A stretch of 64,000 nucleotides of DNA from Pelobates cultripes (taxonomy: Eukaryota; Chordata; Amphibia; Anura; Pelobatidae), in contig OW240921.1 in NCBI GenBank assembly GCA_933207985.1, forward strand, positions 1,744,434 to 1,808,433, written 5' to 3'. Of this stretch, positions 24,601 to 32,400 are shown piece by piece. The notes below the pieces were generated by a model. It was not told the DNA's origin and searched no databases. It saw only the letters and a list, made by a program, of their open reading frames with translations. Position 1 is the first letter of the stretch; the number at the start of each line of letters is the position of its first letter. Position numbers and translations under genes: made by a program.

Positions 24601-25936
24601 CCAGAATAACTGCATTGTGATCTGACCATGCAAGCTCGTTTATTTTAATTGTTTTTATTCGTTGGGCTAATTTGATATCTCCCAGTACAAAATCAATGCG
24701 AGAATATGCAAAGTGAGATTTTGAAAAACTAGTCTGTTGGGTGGAAAATACGCCAGATATCTAGTAAAGAATAATTTTGAGTTAACTGTCTGAAAATTGC
24801 GTTTTTTTTTTTAATCTAAAAGTGGGTCAAATATTAAGTTTAAATCTCCCCAGAGCACCAGAATTCCTGGTTTTACCTCATCCATTCTTTTTAAAACCTT
24901 AGTTATAAATGGTAATGAGGAATGGTTTGGAGCATAGAGATTAGTTATTGTGTATATAATGTTGTCAATCTCACAGACTACTATAATAAATCTTCCCTCG
25001 GTATCTTGTTCTGTAAATATATTTAGGAAATTCACATTTTTGGATATCAATATAGCAACCCCTCTTTTTTTATTGTGTTTAAGAGACGCAGAAAGGACCT
25101 TCCTCGAATGCGTCTCTTGAACACTGCAAGCATCAATTCTCTGTTTCTTCAAATATTCTAATAAAATTGATCTTTTAAAAGGAGTCCCTGGGTATTTATT
25201 GTGGCAAATCTAACCATAGTTTCTAACTAGTTTCTTTTTTTACCACATGACAGTCTCTCTTTTTCCATCTCTCATCTGTCTGTCTCTCTTTTTCCATCTC
25301 TCATCTGCCTGTCTATCTCTCTTTTTCCATCTCTCGTCTGCCTGTCTGTCTCTTCGCTTTCTCCCTCTGTCGTCTGTCTCTCTTTGCATCTCTCTTTATC
25401 ACTCTCTCTGTCTCTCTCTAACACTCTCTCGGTCTCACTCTCTCTGTCTTTCTCTTCATCTCTCTCACACTCTCCACAATGTAAAACTGAACTTCTGATC
25501 TGATTATAAGAACATATCGTGATACATTCAACATCTAAAGCAACAAACAGACAGCGCTGGCAGGAGTAGTGTCAAGAAAAGAGTTTATTGGGCATCAGGG
25601 GACCCCATGGAATTCACCATTTCCATCATATCACGCTGTAAGTCGCCCAATAAACTCCGTCCTTCACATTGCAGCTTACAGATGATACTTTGTTTGTTGG
25701 ATATTGGAGGATATGCGGTTCCCCAGCCGTGGATCACCAGTGGTGCTGAGGGTCTGTTCGGCTTCCCAGAGTGCCGTATGGCTCTGTGTGTAATAATACT
25801 CTCCATCATGGTGTCAAAGCTTTGCTTTGTATCTCATTAACTGTCGGCTTATAACGCTGCTGATACCTTAAAACAACTAGAATCAGATAATATAACAACA
25901 CAGATCTTACCTGTAACAGTCTGCCACTGAGAGTCA
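10374..25936 (-). CDS. Gene A: secreted alpha-tectorin-like NIDO protein, complete
   Basis: Coding exons in transcript order: 21978-21939, 21773-21735, 21119-20989, 20512-20231, 18235-18098, 14689-14530, 10549-10374, total 966 nt (321 aa plus stop). All junctions are GT-AG and all phases agree. The protein has a hydrophobic signal peptide (about residues 1-22, FLLALILALTLG), a NIDO domain as in alpha-tectorin, nidogen and SNED1 (about residues 30-255; [55 protein letters not shown]) and a C-terminal module with eight cysteines (FWKDSGC onward). Family knowledge says NIDO proteins are extracellular matrix or egg-coat components. Compared with full alpha-tectorin it lacks the vWF-D and ZP domains; it ends naturally rather than by truncation, since gene B ends at the same place. 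Tissue and exact role are unknown. Confidence 0.88.
10640..11335. repeat. Roughly 33-bp minisatellite, gene A intron
   Basis: Around 20 imperfect tandem units built on ACAGGACAGAGGTACTGACA followed by GATCCGAAC-like variants. It lies just upstream (in transcript sense) of the last exon of gene A. Confidence 0.93.
11539..11589. mobile_element. 51-bp hairpin MITE with TTAA duplication
   Basis: Flanked by TTAA at 11535-11538 and 11590-11593. The arms (CACTACACGGTCAGGAAC and a near complement ending CCCTATAGTG) fold back. It matches the end of the larger TTAA MITE at 16451-17041, so it is probably a deletion derivative of the same piggyBac-type family. Confidence 0.75.
11770..12969. mobile_element. 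Non-autonomous hAT element 1, with internal GT-rich array
   Basis: Termini CAGTGGCGTCGCTAGG and CCTAGAGACGCCACTG with a perfect 8-bp duplication TAAGTGGC at 11762-11769 and 12970-12977, the hAT format. No transposase frame. The interior from about 12118 to 12895 is a minisatellite of (GT)n plus ATGGACTCAGCAGTCT. A second copy in opposite orientation begins at 62739. Confidence 0.92.
12118..12895. repeat. (GT)n / GGACTCAGCAGTCT composite array
   Basis: About 25 units of variable length: a GT (sometimes GTAT) run followed by the fixed block GGACTCAGCAGTCT. Length variation is mostly in the GT run. All three plus frames stay open and read as Cys/Val strings, which are not genes. Confidence 0.95.
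14530..14689 (-). CDS. Gene A exon: end of NIDO domain
   Basis: 160 nt. Acceptor CTAACAG just before 14689 and donor G|GTGAGT at 14529. It encodes [19 protein letters not shown] and [16 protein letters not shown], the most conserved tail of NIDO domains. Confidence 0.93.
15230..16195. repeat. Minisatellite with two orientation switches
   Basis: Units related to GGGACACTGGGAGACAT run forward at about 15230-15535 (a 40-bp unit, about seven copies). They appear as the complement (CTCCCAGTGTCCCC-like) at about 15540-15960 and forward again at about 15965-16195. Unit lengths become irregular after the first switch. Confidence 0.85.
16451..17041. mobile_element. TTAA MITE (591 bp) nested in hAT element 2
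   Basis: TTAA duplications at 16447-16450 and 17042-17045. Ends AGGGACACTAGAGTCACC and CCCTATAGTGATCCT are imperfect inverted repeats. Related copies lie at 39084-39355 (reverse, partial) and 39668-40215. Confidence 0.85.
17826..17985. repeat. Interspersed repeat, ATTTATATAGCGCC family, partial
   Basis: (ATT)n followed by GCCATTTATATAGCGCCAAC and CCGTAGCGCTTTACAATAT. A longer copy (29088-29470) matches it, so this one is truncated. Widespread in fish and frog genomes; I do not assign a class. Confidence 0.7.
18098..18235 (-). CDS. Gene A exon: central NIDO
   Basis: 138 nt, phase 0 at both ends, donor CAG|GTACTG. Encodes [17 protein letters not shown] and [17 protein letters not shown], a typical NIDO strand-loop segment. 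Confidence 0.93.
18730..19205. other. GC-rich block in a gene A intron, origin unknown
   Basis: About 470 bp much richer in G and C than the surrounding AT-rich intron, with G runs (18872-18881) and a C run then T run (19181-19201). No frame in it resembles a known protein; the two ORFs are under 100 aa and Pro/Arg rich. The homopolymer edge could be the tail of a retroposed sequence on the minus strand, or an internal CpG island. Confidence 0.4.
20231..20512 (-). CDS. Gene A exon: N-terminal NIDO core
   Basis: 282 nt (94 codons), acceptor CTCCAG and donor AAG|GTGGGC. Encodes [39 protein letters not shown] and [16 protein letters not shown]. About 84% identical in protein to the gene B exon (79 of 94 residues by my count). 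Confidence 0.95.
20605..20968 (-). mobile_element. LINE 3' end (CR1/L2-like), gene A intron
   Basis: The minus strand encodes the end of a LINE ORF2 ([28 protein letters not shown]) followed by a 3'UTR and an octamer-like tail (complement of AGAAACAT repeats). Further copies are at 52338-52612 and 60160-60485. Only the 3' ends are present, as expected from 5' truncation. Confidence 0.85.
20989..21119 (-). CDS. Gene A exon: start of mature protein
   Basis: 131 nt, acceptor TTCATAG and donor TTT|GTAAGC. Encodes [34 protein letters not shown] and KEYTTLF. Confidence 0.92.
21735..21773 (-). CDS. Gene A micro-exon: rest of signal peptide
   Basis: 39 nt, acceptor CTGCAG and donor CAG|GTAAAC. With one base from the exon before, it encodes [13 protein letters not shown], giving the hydrophobic core and likely cleavage region. 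The exon is too short for ORF finders; it is supported by phase agreement on both sides. Confidence 0.8.
21829..21907. mobile_element. 79-bp TTAA MITE
   Basis: TTAA at both ends with inverted CCCCTTAAGGAC and GTCCTAAGGGG. It sits in the intron between the first two coding exons of gene A, 32 bp from the donor. Confidence 0.85.
21939..22000 (-). CDS. Gene A first coding exon (ATG at 21978)
   Basis: The acceptor is a strong pyrimidine tract (CGTTTCTTTTTCAG) just before 22000 and the donor is A|GTGAGT at 21938. 22 nt of 5'UTR precede the ATG (AGGATGG context). The exon encodes [13 protein letters not shown], a basic start followed by a hydrophobic run. Confidence 0.8.
22020..22262. repeat. TCTGTCTCTC array, left half
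   Basis: Imperfect units of TCTGCCTGTCTGTCTCTCTTATTCCATCTCTCG type, about 32 bp. The same array resumes at about 25245, so it was split by the L1 insertion. Confidence 0.9.
22261..25240 (-). mobile_element. L1-like LINE, 5'-truncated and internally deleted
   Basis: The 3' end is the T run at 22261-22269 (poly(A) on the minus strand) and the 5' end is near 25240, inside a TCTC array. ORF2 fragments on the minus strand are: the apurinic endonuclease region (25210-24811: QGTPFKRS, SVQETHS, NLYAPN, WGDLNL), a linker (24154-23957), RT start motifs (about 23940-23715: [29 protein letters not shown]) and the C-terminal region with zinc-knuckle CWRC-x7-HWWWDC (23717-22737). The RT core with the FADD-type box is missing: the frame jumps from KLYAGIL to the C-terminal region. 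It lies in the first intron of gene A, in the same orientation. Confidence 0.88.
22737..23717 (-). pseudogene. L1 ORF2 C-terminal region
   Basis: 326 codons open, the longest uninterrupted frame in the window. Contains [20 protein letters not shown] and [10 protein letters not shown], the Cys-His motif that ends L1/Tx1 ORF2 proteins. The open state suggests a fairly recent insertion, although the RT core has gone. Confidence 0.85.
25245..25480. repeat. TCTGTCTCTC array, right half
   Basis: Units with TCTCTTTTTCCATCTCTC and TCTGCCTGTCT, continuing the array of 22020-22262 on the far side of the L1 insertion and degrading to TCTC simple sequence. Confidence 0.9.
25911..25936 (-). other. Probable non-coding first exon of gene A
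   Basis: On the minus strand GCATATAAGC (TATA-like, 25965-25960) is followed about 30 nt later by a short stretch ending TTACAG|GTAAGA, a consensus donor at 25910. The coding exon at 22000 begins with an acceptor and has no nearby promoter, so an upstream leader exon is expected. The transcript start is inferred from TATA spacing only. Confidence 0.5.
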
Positions 25937-25959
25937 GCTCTTAGGGTGACTTGTAACGG

Positions 25960-25970
25960 CTTATATGCAG
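25960..25970 (-). promoter_or_regulatory. TATA-like box of gene A
   Basis: GCATATAAGC on the minus strand, about 30 nt upstream of the inferred start. No other element was identified with confidence. Confidence 0.4.
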
Positions 25971-26657
25971 AATAAATGGGCTGGGGAAGGGGGGGTTGGT
26001 ATGTAATATTTATTCTGGGGTGGTATGCTTGGATAAAGTGTGTTTAAACAACACTCCGTCCTGTTTGTAAATGATCAGAGCTATGTTTTTATTTTCACAC
26101 CTATTTGTACAGCCTTTCTCTGTGATCGCCTTCCGTTAAACCAACTGACATGAATCAATAAACTGATCCTTACATTAATATTATTACACTCATTCTACAT
26201 GTTCGTTCATTGATAAGATGTCAAATCCCTTCATTACTCAGTATCTGACTCTGCTGTACAGCTATAATCAGGAATTCTGAAAAACTCACATATAAACGTG
26301 TTAAATTAACTTCATGCAAAAACAATCAAAAGCATTTTAAGATCCAAGCGAATCAATGTGGTCATTCATTTCCCAGACAGATCCATTAATTTGCTGTGGA
26401 CTAAAGGACTAAGGATACTTGTCTATAAACAATCAATAATAGCTTTACATCTATCAGTAAAAAAATGATATGGGTGGGCATACGAGAGTGTAGTATTTGG
26501 ATATAAGACAGTGCAGTATTAGGGTAAAGGATAGTATAGTATTTAGATATAGGATAGAGTATTTATTTAGATATAGGATAGAGTATTTATTTAGATATAG
26601 GATAGAGTATTTATTTAGGTAAAGGATAGAGAATTATTTAGATATAGGATAGAGTAT

Positions 26658-27306
26658 TGTTCAGCCGAACAAGCAAACATATACGAATAATCAACACTCC
26701 AAACAGCCAAACAGGGAAACCATACAAAAATCCCAAGTACGAGACGAGGCTCTGTATTGAGGGGCAAGCAGGAATCTGTTTAATCTGGGCTACCTTCCCG
26801 CCTTTTATGCAGGTCTCACACCAGGTGGACACTCCCATAGGAGACCTGGTGGAAAACAGGGACACAAATAGTACAGTGACCAATCAGAACAGTTTAGCAA
26901 AAAACACTCCCCTTTAGACAACGTGGACCCTCCACTCTATCCTGGAGATAATTGGGAAGTAACTCAATTATCTCTGAGGATAGAGCATAATCTCCATTTT
27001 AATACAGCTAATAAAAATACATAAAATTATACAACTCTAAAACTCATGAACCGAACTCCCACATTCAACGAATCCCCATATAGCCTGGATCTGAGCGCAC
27101 AATATTACCAAATAGCGCTCAGATCCCATACACACAGCTCAATCGCCATGGAGCCAAAGTCTTTCTCATAGTCTTTCGTTAAACAAATGAGCTCCATGGG
27201 ATAGCTATCTGGGGTGACTCTGTTCGAAGGACATCCTTCTTCCCATTAATGGGAAGAAGGATGTCCAGACGGTAGATACCCTCACTCTACAGGGGTAACC
27301 GTCACA
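26658..27306 (-). mobile_element. Solo LTR, family 2 (649 bp)
   Basis: Perfect 5-bp duplication AGTAT at 26653-26657 and 27307-27311; ends TGTTCAGCCG and ACCGTCACA. Inserted in the 23-bp array. Contains the family hallmark blocks (GAGCGCTATT / GATCTGAGC near 27080-27130). Confidence 0.88.
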
Positions 27307-27775
27307 AGTATTGTTTGGATATAGCATAGAGTATTATTTATATATAGGATAGAGTATTATTTAGATATAGGAATGAATATTATTTAGATATAGCATAGAG
27401 TATTATTTATATATAGGATAGTATAGTATTTAGATAAAAGATAGATATTATTTGGATTTAGGATAGTGTAGTTATGTGATATAGGAAGGTATGGCATTTG
27501 GATATAGGATAGTGTAGTATTGGGATATAGGATAGTATGGCATTTGGATATAGGATAATGTAGTATTGGGATATAGGATAGTGTATTATTTAGATTTAGG
27601 ATGGAATAGTATTTGGGTATTAGATTGCATAGTATATGGATATAGGATAGTGTATTATTTAGATATAGGATGGAATAGTATTTGGGTATTAGATTGCATA
27701 GTATATGGATATAGGATAGTGTAGTATTTGGGAAAAGGATAGTGTAATATTTGCATAAAAGATAGTATATTATTT

Positions 27776-28836
27776 GTGTAGAAAAAATGCCTCTGCCACA
27801 TGTTCCTGGAGGGGCATGCTGGCTAGCTTCCTGCCCAAAGACTCTGGGTCCTGCAAAAACCCTTTTAAAATACTTTGTTTGTGCCATTTCCCTATACTGT
27901 TCGGGAACCATGGACCACCCATGTGCTTGTTAAGCCCTATTGACACCTGGTAACAATTCTCACCTCAGTGTTCTAATTGTTCGTCTGGGTGGCCACAATT
28001 CGTATGAATGACCACAAGGTGGTGGCCATCTTGTTTGCAGGAACGCAGGCAGCAGTGTTTGGTCGTCGAGTTCATGAAACTAAAATCGGACACTGAAATT
28101 CCCAAACACTGCTGGACTTCCATCATCGCCTGCGTTCAGTTCTGTATATCTTAGAAGAACACTGTTCGGTGGAATCGTTCGTCTGGATGAGGGGAACAAG
28201 CTCCACCGTTCAAATATAGACTACGTTTGGTAGTTCTTTCGTTTTTATGCTACTGAAGTTGACCTACCGTTACCACTTTTCTCATGGAACTATTTTGGGC
28301 AGAAGCCACGTGTGCGGTTGGTCAAAAAGTGACTTCCATGGAAAACCCGAACCCCTGAACCAATCTAGGTGATTTTGGGATATTTTGGTCACCCAGATAT
28401 GGGCTATCCAGGGATCTGACTTTTGAGGGGTTTTCATGTATTTTGAGGGGTACTTTTTGGGGTTTGTAAATTGTGTTTTCTGTACCTGGAGATAATTGAG
28501 TTACTACAGTTCCTGACTCAATTATCAGGCACAGAGGATTTGGTGTAAAAAAAACCCTTGCATGGGCTTGTGCATAAAAGGCCGTGTGTGGCCCTGAATA
28601 AAATAGATGACTTCCCAGCATTAAGCCTCGACTCATGTGTTGGGGAACAGCTATACTTACTTTACAGCTATACTCTCTGGAGGAGAGGTCTACCCACTGT
28701 GAGCTGGATCCAGGACTTGGGACCAGGGTGGGAGGAGATGGCGAGACCCCAGCCAAGCTGTGGCGGCTAGGGGCTGGAAGTGCATACGGTGTCCAGGCGA
28801 TAGCTAGGAAGCATATTTGGCGGAGGTACCCAGTTG
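27776..28836 (+). mobile_element. Solo LTR, family 2, 3' end incomplete
   Basis: Aligns with the copy at 9256-10165: a start near TGTGTAGAAA, the GTTCCTGGAGGGGCATGCTGG block, ACCTGGAGATAATTGAGTTA and the end block ACCCAGTTGG. It stops short of the usual CCACA end. Inserted in the 23-bp array. Confidence 0.8.
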
Positions 28837-29087
28837 GACACACTTTTGGATATAGGATAGTGTAGCATTTGGATATAGTATAGTGTAATATTAGGATATA
28901 GGATAGTGTAGTATTTGGGAATAAGATAGTGTAGAGTATTTGGGAATATGATAGTATAGTATTTGAATATAGGATAGTGTAGTATATGAAAATAGGATAG
29001 TGTAGTATTTGGATATTGGATAGTACATATTTGGATATAGGATAGTGTGGTGTTAGGATATAGGGTGGTGTAGAATTTGGTTATAGG

Positions 29088-29470
29088 ATATTATTATTAT
29101 TATTATTGTGATTTATATAGCGCCAACAGATTCCGTAGCATTTTACAATATTATTAGAGGGGGGATTTGACAATAAATAGGACAATTACAAGAAAACTTA
29201 CAGAAACGAAGGGTTGAAGAGGGCCCTGCTCAAACGAGCTTACAGTCTATAGGAGGTGGGGTATAAAACACATTAGGACAGGGAAAAGAAGTCAAATTAG
29301 GTGGGAGTGGAGCAGAGCTGGAGGAGAGAGTAGAGTGCTGCCCTTTAGGAGAGAGCAAGAGGCAGGTGTGTGAGGTAGAGGTTACTCTGGGAGGACATAA
29401 GCTTTCCTAAAGAAATGAGTTTTAAGGCACTTCTTAAATGATTGAAGACTAGGGGAGAGTCTGATGGTGG
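29088..29470. repeat. ATTTATATAGCGCC interspersed repeat, long copy
   Basis: Same family as 17826-17985, here about 380 bp, from (ATT)n to a block ending AAATGATTGAAGACTAGG. It interrupts the 23-bp array; a short (GATA)n run follows at 29480-29502. Confidence 0.75.
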
Positions 29471-32400
29471 TAGGCAGATAGTTAGATAGATAGATAGATA
29501 GATAGTGTAATATTAGGATATACGATAGTGTACTATATGAATATATTGTAGTATTTGGATACAGGATAGTATGGTATTTGGATATAGGATAGTGTACTAT
29601 TTGGATATAGGATAGTGTAGTATTTGGATATAGGATAGTATGGTATTTGGATATTGGATAGTGTAGTATTTGGATATAGGATAGTGCAGTATTTGGATAT
29701 AGGATAGTATGGTATTTGGATATTGGATAGTATGGTATTTGGATATAGGATAGTATAGTATTTGGATATAGGATAGTGTACTATTTGGATATAGGATAGT
29801 ATACTATTTGAATACAGGATAGTGTAGTATTTGGATATAGGATAGTGTAGTATTTGGATATAGGATAGTATGGTATTTGGATATTGGATAGTATGGTATT
29901 TGGATATAGGATAGTGTAGTATTTGAATATAGGATAGTGCAGTATTTGGATATAGGATAGTATAGTATTTGGATATAGGATAGTGTAGTATTTGGATATA
30001 GGATAGTGTAGTATTTGGATATAGGATAGTGTGTATTTGGATATAGGAAAGTATAGTATTTGGATTTAGGATAGTGTAGTATTTGGATATAGGATAGTGT
30101 AGTTTTAGGATATAGGATAGTGTAGTATTTGGATATAGGATAGTATGGTATTTGGATATTGGATAGTATGGTATTTGGATATAGGATAGAATAGTATTTG
30201 GATATAGGATAGTGTAGTTTTAGGATATAGGATAGTGTAGTATTTGGATATAGGATAGTATGGTATTTGGATATTGGATAGTATGGTATTTGGATATAGG
30301 ATAGAATAGTATTTGGATATAGGATAGTGCAGTTTTAGGATATAGGATAGTGTAGTATTTGGATATAGGATAGTGTAGTTTTAGGATATAGGATAGTATA
30401 GTATTTGGATATAGGATAGTGTAGTAATTGGATATAGGATAGTATGGTATTTGGATATAGGATAGAATAGTATTTGGATATAGGATAGTGTAGTTTTAGG
30501 ATATAGGATAGTATAGTATTTAGATATAGGATAGTGTAGTATTTGGATATAGGAAAGTGTAGTATTTGAATATAGGATAGTGTGTATTTGGATATAGGAT
30601 AGTGTAGTTTTAGGATATAGGATAGTATGGTATTTGGATATAGGATAGTGTAGTTTTAGGATATAGGATAGTGTGGTATTTGGATACAGGATAGTATAGT
30701 ATTTGGATATAGGATAGTGTGGTATTTGGATACAGGATAGTATAGTATTTGGATATAGGATAGTGTAGTATTCGGATATAGGATAGTGTGTATTTGGATA
30801 TAGGATAGTGTAGTTTTAGGATATAGGATAGTTTGGTATTTGGATATAGGATAGAATAGTATTTGGATATAGGATAGTGTAGTTTTAGGATAGAGGATAG
30901 TATGGTATTTGGATATAGAATAGTATTTGGATATAGGATAGTGTAGTTTTAGGATATAGGATAGTATGGTATTTGTATATAGGATAGAATAGTATTTGGA
31001 TATAGGATAGTGTAGTTTTAGGATAGAGGATAGTATGGTATTTGGATATAGAATAGTATTTGGATATAGGATAGTGTCGTTTTTGGATATAGGATAGTGT
31101 AGTATTTGGGTATAGGATAGCGTACTATTAGGATATAGGAAAGTATGGTATTTGGATATAGGATAGTGTGTATTTGGATAAAGGATAGTGTAGTTTTAGG
31201 ATATAGGATAGTGTGTATTTGGATATAGGATAGTGTAGTTTTAGGATATAGGATAGTATGGTATTTGGATATAGGATAGAATAGTATTTGGATATAGGAT
31301 AGTGTAGTATTTGGATATAGGATAGTGTAGTTTTAGGATATAGGATAGTATGGTATTTGGATTTAGGATAGTGTAGTATTTGGATATAGGATAGAATAGT
31401 ATTTGGATATAGGATAGTGTAGTATTTGGTTATAGGATAGTGTAGTTTTAGGATATAGGATAGTATGGTATTTGGATTTAGGATAGTGTAGTATTTGGAT
31501 ATGGGATAGAATAGTATTTGGATATAGGATAGTGTAGTATTTGGATATAGGATAGTGTAGTTTTAGGATATAGGATAGTATGGTATTTGGATTTAGGATA
31601 GTGTAGTATTTGGATATAGGATAGTGTAGTTTTAGGATATAGGATAGTATAGTATTTGGATATAGGATAGTATAGTATTTGGATATAGGATACTGTATAG
31701 GATATTGGGTATAGGATAGCGTAGTATTAGGATATAAGAAAGTATGGTATTTGGATATAGGATAGTGTGTATTTCGATATAGGATAGTGTAGTTTTAGGA
31801 TATAGGATAGTATGGTATTTGGATATAGGATAGAATAGTATTTGGATATAGGATAGTGTAGTTTTAGGATATAGGATAGTGTAGTATTTGGATATAGGAT
31901 AGTGTAGTATTTGGATATAGGATAGTGTAGTATTTGGATATAGGATAGTATGGTATTTGGATTTATGATAGTATAGTATTTGGATTTAGGATAGTGTAGT
32001 TTTAGGATATAGGATAGTATAGTATTTGGATATAGGATAGTATGGTATTTGGATATAGGGTAGTGTAGTATTTGGATATAGGATAGTATAGTATTTGGAT
32101 ATAGGATAGTATGGTATTTGGAAATAGGGTAGTGTAGTATTTGGATATAGGATAGTGTAGTATTTGGATATAGGATAGTATAGTATTTGGATATAGGATA
32201 GTGTAGTATTTGGATATAGGATAGTATGGTATTTGGATTTAGGATAGTATAGTATTTGGATATAGGATAGTGTAGTATTTGGATATAGGATAGTATAGTA
32301 TTTGGATTTAGGATAGTATAGTATTTGGATATAGGATAGAATAGTATTTGTATATAGGATAGTGTAGTATTTGGATATAGGATAGTGTGTATTTGGATAT

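Noticed and set aside
25585..25809. 74-aa ORF as a gene
   Set aside because: No recognisable domain and it lies in the first intron of gene A; kept only as a finding because of the AATAAA and inverted repeat.
27384..27911. 175-aa ORF
   Set aside because: Half 23-bp array, half LTR; not a gene.
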